Source: Diplonema japonicum (lineage: Eukaryota; Euglenozoa; Diplonemea; Diplonemida; Diplonemidae). From it: DNA of 64,000 bases. The stretch covers positions 186,001-250,000 of the forward strand of contig OZ025677.1 in NCBI GenBank assembly GCA_964019335.1, given 5' to 3'. Shown in pieces: positions 30,191-39,633 of this stretch. How positions within the stretch are numbered: position 1 is the first letter of the stretch; each line of letters opens with the position of its first letter. The translations under genes were made by a program, and so were the position numbers. Below the pieces are notes generated by a model. That model worked only from the letters and a program-made list of their open reading frames with translations. It made no database searches and had not been told where the DNA came from.

Positions 30191-30618
30191 ACAAAAAACG
30201 TTCTGAAGATAAAAAAACTTTTAATCGTGTGGGTTAGGTCATCCTTGCCTTTCCTCCGTCTACCCATTGTGCGGGAAGGCAGAAAATTTCTTCACTTTGA
30301 TCTCGCTCAAAGAGGAAGACATCTAGATTTTTTTTTCTCTCCTTTTTTTGTTCTTTTTTCTTCTTCTTTCTTTTTTTTTTTTTTTTTTTTTTTTTTTTCT
30401 TTTTTTTTTTCTTTGCGCTCGCAACGGTTACAAGTCTTCATTTTATGATGTAAAGAAAAAGAAAAAAAAAAAAGAGAAAAAGACATTTATCCGCTATCGC
30501 GTAACGCTGACCAAACATTTCTTTTTTCTTTTGGATTACGAATAACTTGGTCGTTTCTGTTCATCCTTTTTTTTTTTCTTTTTTTTTTTCCTTTGTTTTT
30601 TTTTTTTCTTTTCTTCAA
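30191..30618. other. Intergenic, no gene seen
   Basis: T runs near 30370-30410 and 30570-30610, with short mixed-composition stretches. No frame recognised. Confidence 0.6.
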
Positions 30619-31470
30619 TCATTGCAAACCGCAGCATTGGCATTCTGACTCCAATGTAGGGGTGTCTTTCTGCACAACGTGGCCTTCGTCCCATTCATCA
30701 AACTTCTGAGATATAGGCCCCAGGAGGGCCTTGATGACCCAGTCCCCGCGTCCGAAACGCTGGCAGTTCCCACTGCTGAGGACCTGGTCCCTCTCTGAGT
30801 AGTAGTCGTCGGTCACGTCAACGGCAGCGAACTGCTTGTCGAAGGTGTCCAGCCATGACACGGAGGCTTCATCAGCAGTGCAGGCAAGGATCTGGAACTT
30901 GAAGGTGCACCGTGTGTTCTCCTTCCCGACAATTCTCGCCACAAGATGCATGAACCTCTCGTGCCCGCCATTGGGCTCACCATCAGTCGCTATTATCAGT
31001 AGAACTGGTTGTTCCGAACAGTCGTCCTCACGCTCTCTCACCACCCTCTCCACTGTCTCGGTCAAAGGAGTGGACCCCCTTGGTGGGGCAGATAGTGCCA
31101 TGTAAAGATCCGGGTCATCACTCGATTTGATTCCCTTCAATGAAGGCCTATTCAGGAAGTGCAGGTCTATCCCATCATCGTCAAACACACATGCCAGCTC
31201 CGCAACCATCTTCACTGTCTCACCAAGCTCCTCCCACCTTGTCCTCGACGTGCTCCCCAGTACTCTCTGCGAGGCAGGTACGCTGGACAAGCTCATGCTC
31301 CCCGAGTCATCCAAGATGAACACAATATCATATCCCTCCAAGGCAACAAGGTCGTTGGCTTCCGCTATCGTTATCTCGTACTTGGTCAGGATGTTCTCCA
31401 ATCTGTCCAGCTTGTTGTCGTCATTCGCGCAGCTCCCAAACGGTGGGGCTGAGGGCTCGGGGGTGTACAT
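30619..31470 (-). CDS. von Willebrand factor A (vWA) domain protein
   Basis: 283 aa from the ATG at 31470. After a short Pro-rich head and a helix, the vWA domain covers about 45-215. The MIDAS metal site is complete: DDSGS at 54-58 (DxSxS), Thr in STPLTE near 134-137, and Asp163 in ATDGEPNGG. The domain is the intracellular, stand-alone kind: no signal peptide or transmembrane segment is seen. The tail (about 230-283) is acidic and ends in a Cys cluster (ECQCCGLQ) that might bind metal or be lipidated. vWA domains of this kind usually bridge protein complexes through a divalent metal. The partner is unknown. Confidence 0.88.
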   Translation of the reverse strand: MYTPEPSAPPFGSCANDDNKLDRLENILTKYEITIAEANDLVALEGYDIVFILDDSGSMSLSSVPASQRVLGSTSRTRWEELGETVKMVAELACVFDDDGIDLHFLNRPSLKGIKSSDDPDLYMALSAPPRGSTPLTETVERVVREREDDCSEQPVLLIIATDGEPNGGHERFMHLVARIVGKENTRCTFKFQILACTADEASVSWLDTFDKQFAAVDVTDDYYSERDQVLSSGNCQRFGRGDWVIKALLGPISQKFDEWDEGHVVQKDTPTLESECQCCGLQ

Positions 31471-32259
31471 GCTGCTGCCTTTTTCCCCCCCTCTTTTTTT
31501 TTTTTTAATTCTCAGATATGCGTTCTCCGCCCGTCACCTGCCGACAAGGTGCCAGAAAGTGGGAACACTGCTTCGCCGCACAAGGAGTACAGCGCTAAGG
31601 TAATACCAGCTGTCCACTTCAGCATGTGGCACGAATACAATGGCCTGCCATCATCGCAACCGAAGCAGTGGACGGCACAAAAACCACAAAAACGTAGTGG
31701 AGCCCCCAGAGTAAAAGATGAGAATCAACAACAAGAAGTAAAGGAGGGAAGGGGAGGGGGAAGGAATTTTTTTTATTTTTCATTTTTTTTTTTTTTTTTT
31801 TTTTTTTTGCCCCTTAAAACGCCGAATCGTCCAAAATTTGGATGGTTGAATTATTCTTTTCTTTTAGGGTGCCTACCGTTAGTTGGCTTTCCTCAGAAAG
31901 GATTCTCAATAAAGGGAAGCGATGCATCCCACGCAAGTGGTGTGCCGGATCTGAACCTGCAAGCCACACCGCCCATGACCATGGGTGCTTCGCCTAGTGC
32001 TATGTAGGTTGCAGGGCTATGGCTGCACACCGCACTTTTTCTTTTAGTAAAAATTGGACGCAAAAATCGGTCTAAGCGTTAAGGAGACACATAATCATCA
32101 GAACCAAACCTGAAGAAAAAAAAAGGGCAGGCGGGGCGGGGGGAGATCGGGAATCCAGTTTAGAAATACATTTTCAGGCAGGGGGAAGGGGGGGGGGGGG
32201 GGGTATAAAACTTCCGTTTTAATCTCGTTGCAGGTTTATTATTATTATTATTATTATTT

Positions 32260-32303
<44 letters not shown>
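31471..32303. other. Intergenic with a tRNA-like trace
   Basis: Around 31910-32000 (minus strand) GCAGGTTCAGATCCGGC resembles a B box and an ATGGTCAT-type hairpin precedes it. It could be a tRNA-derived SINE. The stretch 31520-31740 has a normal-composition frame (MPESGNTASPHKEY...) without known relatives. A G run lies at 32190 and a T run of more than 40 at 32262-32303. Confidence 0.35.
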
Positions 32304-32510
32304 CTGCGTCTAACTCTGACCCCCAAGTTTTCAAAATGCTCAAAATCCGCCCCAAACCGCCCAAAAGTCAGCCCCCCTTAGTTTCAAAAAGTGCTTTGAG
32401 GTACATTGGCATTTATGAAACCCCTTTTTCTCTCCTAAATAGACCTTGGGCATTTCTCAAACAAAAAAAAGGGGGGGGGAGGGGGGGGTTGATTAAGTTA
32501 GCAGGTTTTT
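32304..32510. mobile_element. Small TIR element, family C copy 3
   Basis: The left end GCGTCTAACTCTGACCCCCA, with TTTTCAAAATGCTC inside, matches the right ends of copies 1 and 2 inverted. The right end GATTAAGTTAGCAGGTTTTTC matches the left end of copy 1 inverted. It sits directly against a T run of more than 40. Confidence 0.6.
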
Positions 32511-32638
32511 CTCCTTTCTTTGTTACTCCCTTCATTCAATACCTCCCTGAAAACGGGCCTAAATTTAAGAGGAGTAGGGGGAGGGGATATCTATATATAA
32601 AACAAAAAAAAAAAGACAACCTCCACAACATCACACTG

Positions 32639-33910
32639 CTACTCAAGAAGCGGTGACTGTGGGGGTATCCGAGTTGGCAGAGACGAGCTGCGCGTGCTAG
32701 GAGGAGTGGGAGCAGGTGTCCGCGACCTCCCTCTCGAGGAGGTGCGGGTTCGGGACGAAGAATTGTGCCCCGACCGAAGCTTATCGCTTTGCAGTGTGAT
32801 GGCAGAGGTCCAATCGAGCGCCTCCTTCGGAGAGGCCGCCCTGAAGTAAAGACACTCCCTAGAAGACTTCACTGTGAAATCACACCCGCTGATAAACCTG
32901 AGCTCAAGGGAGTCGACATCAACAAGGGGTATCTGGATATATCTCCGTGCCCAAAAGGACGTCTTCTGCTTCCAACATAAAATCGTGTCAGAAAATAAAA
33001 ACAAGGTAGCAGCAGTGTACTGGTCAGGCACGCTCCCCCTCGCCTTCGACAGCGTTCCTTCCTTGATGATTATCCTGCAGGGTTGTTGCAGGTCGGGGAT
33101 CTTCATCTTTTTTCCGAGCTCGCCGACCTTTTGAAACGAGTCAGATTCCTTCTTCCGCTGGTTGCAGTACACGACAAGCTCGTTGATTTCTTGTTTAAGA
33201 AGATACGCCTCACGGCTGCCCTCCTTTTGACACAACAGCTCTGTGAACTGAAGGTATTTAGTAAGCCGCTGCACTGGGGTTATCGACAACCCGTAGAACG
33301 ACGAATCGTACCCCGTCGGTAGTAAAGGGTCGGCTTGCAATGTGCAATAATCCAGTTCTTCCACCTCGGCTGTGACCATTTTGACACAGGTTTCATACAT
33401 GCTTATGTACTCTGAGTAGACAACCATGCGTGGGAGGTGCTGGGAGAGGATGTCGGTTATGGAGGGCGGGGTCGGGTCCCGTTTCCACTTTCGTAGATCG
33501 AACAGTAGCATTTCGTTGCACCTCCTCACGAGCTTCGCGGCGCTCAGCCACCGTTCTAAAAGCGCTTTTTCCCGCTTTGCCTTGCCCCTCCCTTTTTTCT
33601 CGCAGATTTTTGATATGTAAACATCACACAGAACCTCTACTCCAGCAACATACTTCTCCTCCGTTGTAATCAGCTCATGGATAACGCCATTCAGCGATCT
33701 TTCTTCGTTATAAGGGCACGAAGGAGGTGGCGTGGCGCGGGACTGCTGTGTGTCTCCTTCGTCGTCGGACTCATACGAGTGGAACGACAACGATTCCCAA
33801 GTATCTTCCTCACTGGCTGTCCAGCTGGAGGTCAGGGACCCTGGCACAGCATCGCTTACCTGTGGTACCTCTGTTTTATACTGCAGCTCCCCCCCGCTCA
33901 CGGGGTCCAT
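32639..33910 (-). CDS. RhoGEF with DH and PH domains
   Basis: 423 aa. I choose the ATG at 33910 (MDPVSGGELQ) because a pyrimidine tract and CACACAG acceptor end 37 nt upstream; the open frame beyond is only translated leader. An acidic, Ser-rich head (1-70) precedes the DH domain at about 72-255. It holds VIHELITTEEKYVAGVEVL (CR1), the CR3 helix TPVQRLTKYLQF and helices between them. The PH domain at about 280-377 begins IIKEGTLSKA and ends with the Trp helix EALDWTSAI. The tail is rich in Ser/Arg/Thr/Pro, likely phosphorylated. Such proteins load GTP onto Rho-family GTPases at membranes and so control actin. No Rho gene is in the window; the Ras at 61 kb is a different subfamily. Confidence 0.93.
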   Translation of the reverse strand: MDPVSGGELQYKTEVPQVSDAVPGSLTSSWTASEEDTWESLSFHSYESDDEGDTQQSRATPPPSCPYNEERSLNGVIHELITTEEKYVAGVEVLCDVYISKICEKKGRGKAKREKALLERWLSAAKLVRRCNEMLLFDLRKWKRDPTPPSITDILSQHLPRMVVYSEYISMYETCVKMVTAEVEELDYCTLQADPLLPTGYDSSFYGLSITPVQRLTKYLQFTELLCQKEGSREAYLLKQEINELVVYCNQRKKESDSFQKVGELGKKMKIPDLQQPCRIIIKEGTLSKARGSVPDQYTAATLFLFSDTILCWKQKTSFWARRYIQIPLVDVDSLELRFISGCDFTVKSSRECLYFRAASPKEALDWTSAITLQSDKLRSGHNSSSRTRTSSRGRSRTPAPTPPSTRSSSLPTRIPPQSPLLE

Positions 33911-33946
33911 ATTTGCTTTGCTTTTGACAGCCTTCGTTCTTTTCCC

Positions 33947-33948
33947 CT
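33947..33948 (-). promoter_or_regulatory. Putative trans-splice acceptor of the RhoGEF gene
   Basis: On the minus strand a pyrimidine-rich stretch (TTCCCTTTTTTCC) is followed by CACACACACACAG. The AG lies at 33948-33947, giving a 36-nt leader before the ATG. Confidence 0.5.
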
Positions 33949-34173
33949 GTGTGTGTGTGTGTTTTTTTTGGAAAAAAGGGAACGGGGATGATGAAGGGGA
34001 ATATGTTGGCGTAAAGAAAAAATGAAGAGAGAGAAATGAAAGAAAAGAAGAGGGGGGGGTCGGGAGAAACTGGTGGAAAGATATAAGAAAAGGGACTTCC
34101 TTGGGGGAGAAACACAAAGGGCGGAAACAAAAGAAATATGGCAAGTTTTGCTTTCTCTTTTTTTTTTATGTAC

Positions 34174-34207
<34 letters not shown>

Positions 34208-34237
34208 CCATTGTCACACGAATACTTGTAAGAAAAG

Positions 34238-34275
<38 letters not shown>

Positions 34276-34333
34276 CTTTTTTTTTTTTTTCCCTCTTCTT
34301 TTCCCCGTTCTACCCCTGGCGGCGAGAGTACCT

Positions 34334-34375
<42 letters not shown>

Positions 34376-34565
34376 CTCATTCTTTTTTTTTTTCTCTTTA
34401 TAATTCGTGGCGAAAAACTAAAAGCGGCACTTAGACCAGTGAAAACAGGAGTCCGTTCCACATATAAATAAAAGTGAAAAACACCCGCTGTCCTTTTCGC
34501 GTCGAGAGCCTGTCACGGAGCTTGACATTTGTCAGCCCGACATTTTCACTCTGCAGTAACTTTAG

Positions 34566-34778
34566 CTATTCTTCGTACCATTTTTTCTCAAAAGGGCCGC
34601 TGCCCCTGAAGGGGGCACATGAACGAAGACAACAAGAACCCCCCCCCCCCCCCCCCCCCCCCCCTCGCTTTTCTTTTTCTCGAGTTTTTTGTATTTCATA
34701 CCAGCCGAGCGAAGCGAAGAAGATTACACACATCAAGATGAGCCCGATGATCAAAGCGACAACGTCAGCACCACCCAT
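34566..34778 (-). CDS. Small single-pass membrane protein
   Basis: 70 aa from the ATG at 34778 (MGGADVVALIIGLILMCVIF). A transmembrane helix covers about 5-25, followed by WYEIQKTREKEKR, a charged cytosolic-type flank. A C22 run on the plus strand then encodes a Gly tract, so the frame after residue 40 depends on the exact length of that run and the last 30 residues are uncertain. Support for a real gene comes from the acceptor upstream: a long T-rich tract ending GTTTCAG at 34812 on the minus strand, 33 nt before the ATG. No family recognised. Confidence 0.6.
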   Translation of the reverse strand: MGGADVVALIIGLILMCVIFFASLGWYEIQKTREKEKRGGGGGGGGGSCCLRSCAPFRGSGPFEKKWYEE

Positions 34779-34811
34779 TTTTTTTTTTTTTTTCTTTTTT
34801 TTCAAATTTCT

Positions 34812-34813
34812 CT
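34812..34813 (-). promoter_or_regulatory. Putative trans-splice acceptor of the small TM gene
   Basis: Minus strand: a T-rich tract of about 40 nt, then GTACTTTGTTTCAG. The first exon base would be 34811. Confidence 0.55.
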
Positions 34814-34849
34814 GAAACATAAGTACGACAACAACAAAAAAAGAGAAAA

Positions 34850-34898
34850 AAAAAAAGGGAAACGCAATATCATGGAGAATCAGAGGAGAATCAAAATT

Positions 34899-34934
<36 letters not shown>

Positions 34935-35124
34935 AGTCTGCACCAGGCACTCTTAAAAGGCGCCTGAGCATCTTTATAAGCGCAAGGTCCGCTTAGTCCA
35001 AGAAAGTACAGATACAACTCGCTGCAAGACCTTTTCACGCGAGGATAAAACTAAAGGGAATACTGCAGAAGAAAGAAAAGAATAATGCATCGACTTCTCT
35101 TTAAGAGTTCGGGTGCTTTTTTTT

Positions 35125-35173
<49 letters not shown>

Positions 35174-35715
35174 CGTTCTACGGTTTATAGTGTATAGTAA
35201 ATAATAATAATAACCAGAAGGGGAGGGGGAAAGGCCAAAACTACTTCTATCACCCGATTATGCGCCGGTTTTTTTTTTTTTTTTTTTTTTTCTTTTTTTT
35301 TTCCCCTTTATTTTACAGTTATATTTTTTTAGTTTGTATGTGAGACCACCATCAACGCCCACACCTAACCAGTCCGGTCGATCCTGGACTTCCCAAAGGT
35401 TGGCTGGGAAAACACCTGTGTTGTGTAACAGTCCTCGGGAAGTACCCTTCCCCAGCGGCGTGCAATCAATGAAGAGAGCCGCGAAACGATTTCATTTGCG
35501 GCCGTGCAATTTTCTGTGTCCCTTCGAACACAAGGTGGGGTGGTGCTAAAATGGTTTTAGAGATATGAAAACGCAAAATAAAAAGGGAAAAAAAAGGGAG
35601 GGTGGGATTGGGTTAGTAGTTATGTGGTTTAAAAAGCTTATTGAACAGGTTATTAAAAGAAAGGGGTGTGATCAAATCTCGCGGCAAAAAAGAAAAGGAG
35701 GAGCACCCGTTTCTT
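34850..35715. other. Intergenic, no gene seen
   Basis: A and T runs (T run of more than 50 near 35122-35173). The stretch 35330-35560 has balanced composition but no recognised frame. Confidence 0.55.
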
Positions 35716-37035
35716 TTATTCCAAATCCAAGTACGCCCCGACCACCTCTGCAACGTCCTCAGGCACGGAGTACTTCTCCCGGAAGGAATGAACAGCAAAC
35801 CGAGACTCATACTGGGAGAGCGATCGGGGAACACGCGTGGACTGCGCATAAACGGCATCATCAGCCTGTTTGAATAGCACACTGTGGTACACAGGCCGCA
35901 GACGATAACGAGGCAGGAAGAATATCTTAAGGCTGATACACGTCCCACAGGGTCGGGCGGGCGAGGCAAATGGAAGCACCTGCTGCAGACACTGCCCAGC
36001 ACCATAGCCGCAGATGTGAGGTGCTACATAGTGGTGCATCCCCTTGTCTTTGCATGGCACGTTGAGCGCAGTTGTAGAACCAGACCGGCAGCGGGACAAA
36101 GATTTCGCGAATTCGGTTTTCCCCGACAAGGGCTCACCCTGCACCCATACGTCAAGACGATCCTCAACTGGCCATCGTGAACACAAGGGCAGAACAGCCC
36201 ATTCCACACCTTTTCTGTCCCGTGCATCAAGGCTTGCGTAGCCCACCTCACCAAAGATCCCCTTCACAAGCCGTCGAATGTCATTCTTCAAACAGCACGG
36301 GAGGCCCTTCCTCCCAGGGACATCATGCATCGTGTGCACTATCAACAACCCCGGTCTGCCCATGGTATGCCTTGCCTTGAAGCCTTCAAGCCACTTTGTA
36401 AACCCCGCGCATATAGGATCGTGCGACGTATGGGTGTACACAACAAGACCAGGTGGCAGCTTCGCCAAAGGGCCGCTCTCGTGTATATCGATTTGGATTT
36501 TTTTAAAGGTGAAAGGGACTTCAACCGGTGGTCTGTTGGCTCCTTTTAAAGGTTCCGAGTAGAGGTCGATGGTAAGGCATGCTGGTTGGGATGACTCCAG
36601 GGTGAACTGCCGGACAGTACTTTGCGACTGTGGGATGCCGTCCAGCCTTGTAGAGCACCCTGCTGCAGAGATGGGTAAGGGCGTGATCTTCACGTCCCCT
36701 AATGTCACGTCGAATGATATTTTCCGGTTTGTGTGAGGGATCCTTCGCAGCTCTACGCAGAAGGTGCTCTTGGCGCTCGCATAGGCGATGTACTCCCTGC
36801 CGCTCTTCCGTACGCCTTCCACAGCGCCTTCTGCTTCACTGATTTTCAGTCTTTTCACGATTCTTGGGAATTCGGACCCTGCTTCAGTTTCCCAGAGTCC
36901 TACCCATATCCCCTTGTAGCCGGGGTGAGTCATGCTGAGCACGCCTTCTGTGTCTGACTTCACACAGCCTGTTTCTGTGCCTTGTGGGCGAGTGTTGAAC
37001 CAGCTGAGCGCTTTCGTCACAAAAGGGTTCAGCAT
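35716..37035 (-). CDS. Unrecognised protein with a P-loop-like motif
   Basis: 439 aa from the ATG at 37035, next to an A/G-rich leader. I do not recognise the family. The N-terminal half (about 30-200) looks like repeated beta strands with IWVGLWETEAGSEF and ISFDVTLGDVKITPL, perhaps a C2-like or jelly-roll domain. At 185-270 comes an alternating alpha/beta stretch with LLIVHTMHDVPGRKG, then VWVQGEPLSGKTEFAKSL at about 297-314. The latter contains GEPLSGKT (300-307), which satisfies GxxxxGK[ST]. No Walker B or NKxD motif stands out afterwards, so nucleotide binding is only a possibility. Composition and codon use resemble the neighbouring genes, so it should be a real gene. Confidence 0.7.
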   Translation of the reverse strand: MLNPFVTKALSWFNTRPQGTETGCVKSDTEGVLSMTHPGYKGIWVGLWETEAGSEFPRIVKRLKISEAEGAVEGVRKSGREYIAYASAKSTFCVELRRIPHTNRKISFDVTLGDVKITPLPISAAGCSTRLDGIPQSQSTVRQFTLESSQPACLTIDLYSEPLKGANRPPVEVPFTFKKIQIDIHESGPLAKLPPGLVVYTHTSHDPICAGFTKWLEGFKARHTMGRPGLLIVHTMHDVPGRKGLPCCLKNDIRRLVKGIFGEVGYASLDARDRKGVEWAVLPLCSRWPVEDRLDVWVQGEPLSGKTEFAKSLSRCRSGSTTALNVPCKDKGMHHYVAPHICGYGAGQCLQQVLPFASPARPCGTCISLKIFFLPRYRLRPVYHSVLFKQADDAVYAQSTRVPRSLSQYESRFAVHSFREKYSVPEDVAEVVGAYLDLE

Positions 37036-37276
37036 TTTTTTTTCCCCCCTCCCCCGATGGAAAAGTTTAAATTTTATGTGTATGTCGTGTATGGGTATGG
37101 GTATGGGTGTTCTGTGATTGTTTGTTGGGTTTTTTCAAAAAAAAAAAAAAAAGAAGAAGAAGAAACAGACGAAGCAGGGGGGGAGGAGGGAAACCACAAG
37201 TTTGCTGGGGAATCCCCTCCTCTGTCACGAAGAGAAGGAATTTAAAAAAAAAAAGGAAGAAAAAAAAAAGAGAGGA

Positions 37277-37321
<45 letters not shown>

Positions 37322-37738
37322 CCTTCTCCGACAGCAACGCGCTGCGAAGGAACAATAAAAAAAAGGGGGGGGGATGAAAAGGGGATACTGATGGCGGTGG
37401 ACAGAAAGGAAAGGGGGTGAAAAAGTAATATTAAGTGGACTTCTTCCAATACCGGACTCGCTCCTATCATTGCTGGTTTTGTTGGTAGCCTTACCGCACC
37501 TGGCAACTCGCTGCGAGAAAATAAAAAGGGGTTCGTGAAATGTTCTTTCAAAGGTACGTCCCAAAGGGGAAAATACAATGTAAAAAGGAATGAAGAAAAA
37601 AAAGGAGGGGAAAGGTCCCAGACCCAAAACGATAGGGTATTTACCCCTCCCTCTTTTTTTTTTTTTCATGCAGAAAAGGTGAAAAATATAAAATGAAACC
37701 TTTTATAAAAAAAAATTTAAAAAAAGGAACCCGCTGCT

Positions 37739-37776
<38 letters not shown>

Positions 37777-38556
37777 CTAAATGAATAACATAGCTGTGTG
37801 TTAATACTTATTTTTTGTTTATTTTTTCTTTTTTTTCGTTTCTCTTTGTGCCGGGTTAGAGTTCAATAAGGTTCAGCTCAAAAAGGATGACAGTTTGTAT
37901 AAGAAAAAAGGGGGGAAAGGGGGGAAATCAGAAAAGTAAAAACGGAAAAGAGAAATAAAATAATAAAAAAAAGAAAGGCGGAAGCTTTAAGCTTGAGTGT
38001 TTCTTTCTTTTCTTTTTTTTTTTTTTTTTTTTTTTTTTCCTTCTTTTTTTCCGTGCTTGCAATTCGCATCAAGGCAGGACAATGGGGCAACAATTATCTT
38101 TTGTTTTCTTTTCAACTTTTCGTCATTTTCCTCACCAACTGCCATCGGTGGGGGGGGGGGGGGGGGGGGGTTGGTTATTTTGACTATTTCCAGCTTCGAG
38201 GACATTCCAGCCCTAGAAAGTGGGAATAGTACTTTGGATGTCCCATCCTAGGTGAGAAGGGCCCCTACGGGGCCCTTAAGAAACAGAACGAGGTGAGGAA
38301 AGCAACTTACCGCCAAGTGAGATGTAATGCAACTCGGTACCTCTTTTTTTTTTTCTTTTTTTCTTTCCGCACGGGGCCTGCAAAAAGAAAAAAGAAAAAG
38401 AAATCGAGACTCACAGCAGTTAAAATTACAAAAAAAGCTTGTTGGTAATAGTTGGTTTATCTTTTCTTTCTTTCTTTTTTTTTTTTTTTTTCTTTCAAGA
38501 AGTCCCAGTGTGTCACTTTGTTGCTGCGAGTCATAGCACGGGGGGGAAAAAAAGAG

Positions 38557-38590
<34 letters not shown>

Positions 38591-39120
38591 GTAGCCTCAC
38601 TTGTATCGTGGTGCAACATCTAGACAAAAAAAGACATAGGGGGGAAAAGGGGGGACTAAGGAAAATTGCGTAAGCTAGGCACTACCTCCTTCTCATCCTG
38701 GATAACAGGCTGGAGAAAGGGGAATAGAGTTAGTTCTAAATGAATGGGGGGGGGGGGGGGGGGGGGTGAACACGGAAGGGCCCTTCCCTTTGCCTGGCTA
38801 ACAGGATGCAAAAAAGGGGAGAGAGGGGGGTTTTCTTTTGGCGCCCTGGCACACAGCTACTAAGCATGCTTACAGAATAAAAAGAAAACAAACTTTTTTT
38901 TTTCTTCGATGTTTCTTCTTTTTCTGGTGTTCAAAAAAAAAGGGGGGTCGTGTATTGAGGGAGAGAGAGAAAAAAAAAAGGTTTACAATGAAAAAAAAAG
39001 GGGGGTAAGAGGGTGGAAACTACTATTTTTTTTTTCCCTTCTTTTTTGGGGGCTCCGACAGCACGTGGCTATGTCCTCCCAAAAGAAAAAAAAAAGAAGG
39101 AAAGGGAGAAAAATCTCGCA
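37036..39120. other. Long intergenic stretch, no gene seen
   Basis: Homopolymers (T42 near 37281, T36 near 37741, G20 or more near 38150 and 38748) and Lys/Phe artefact frames. A perfect hairpin lies at 38257-38277. TATGGG repeats four times near 37091. About 38190-38340 and 38660-38740 have balanced composition without frames. Confidence 0.55.
38257..38277. other. Perfect 9-bp-stem hairpin
   Basis: AAGGGCCCC, loop TAC, GGGGCCCTT. It is isolated in non-coding sequence. It could belong to an RNA or to a 3'-end signal, but nothing around it identifies one. Confidence 0.5.
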
Positions 39121-39124
39121 GGGA

Positions 39125-39361
39125 TCAACCCCTGGGGAAATCGTCGTTCAGCATCTCTTCCAGCACACTCTTGGACTGGGGGACTTTTTTCATGAAATAA
39201 AACTCGCGGATGTGCCTTGCTGCCGCGACCTGCTGCTGTGCCCTTTCAGGCTTCAAGAAATAGTCATTGATCAAGCACTTAACATTTTGCGTGGATTTTC
39301 CCTGAATCACCTGCACACCACGAGCCTGCATCTTCATCATAAGAGCAACACTGCGCTGCAT
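39125..39361 (-). CDS. Small basic hypothetical protein
   Basis: 78 aa from the ATG at 39361 (MQRSVALMMKMQARGVQV). The open frame reaches further up, but a clean acceptor ends 14 nt before this ATG, which fixes the start. The start is Met/Arg-rich and amphipathic, so mitochondrial import is possible. The middle is helical (AQQQVAAARHIREFYFMKK) and the C-terminus acidic (VLEEMLNDDFPRG). Size and composition recall small mitochondrial assembly or ribosomal proteins, but no family can be named. It lies between the beta-helix gene and the long spacer, on the same strand as its neighbours. Confidence 0.6.
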   Translation of the reverse strand: MQRSVALMMKMQARGVQVIQGKSTQNVKCLINDYFLKPERAQQQVAAARHIREFYFMKKVPQSKSVLEEMLNDDFPRG

Positions 39362-39374
39362 AATAATTATTTGC

Positions 39375-39376
39375 CT
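39375..39376 (-). promoter_or_regulatory. Putative trans-splice acceptor of the 78-aa gene
   Basis: Minus strand: TATCCCCTCTTTTCCCCTTT, ACCACCCCC and AACACAG; the leader is 13 nt. One of the clearest acceptors in the window. Confidence 0.6.
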
Positions 39377-39633
39377 GTGTTGGGGGTGGTAAAGGGGAAA
39401 AGAGGGGATAATACTGCAAATAACGAGGGGAAAAAAAAGGGGGGGGGGGGTGAACACAGTCGAACTCCGGTAGCACATTGCATTGGGTTATATAGTAAGA
39501 AGAATGGAAACGTTGTATGTCATTCATGCAAAGTCAGCATCGTGCGGGTCATGTTACAGAAAAGGGGGCAATTCTGGAGACCCATCCGACACCCACACCT
39601 ACACCTGTTTTACTTCTTCGCTTCACTTCATCT

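Noticed and set aside
37091-37112. Telomere-like TATGGG repeats
   Set aside because: Only four units, internal to the window, and not the TTAGGG expected for Euglenozoa. Probably a microsatellite.
38300-38345. U1 snRNA gene
   Set aside because: Only ACTTACC matches. No Sm site, no 70K loop and too short before the T-run.
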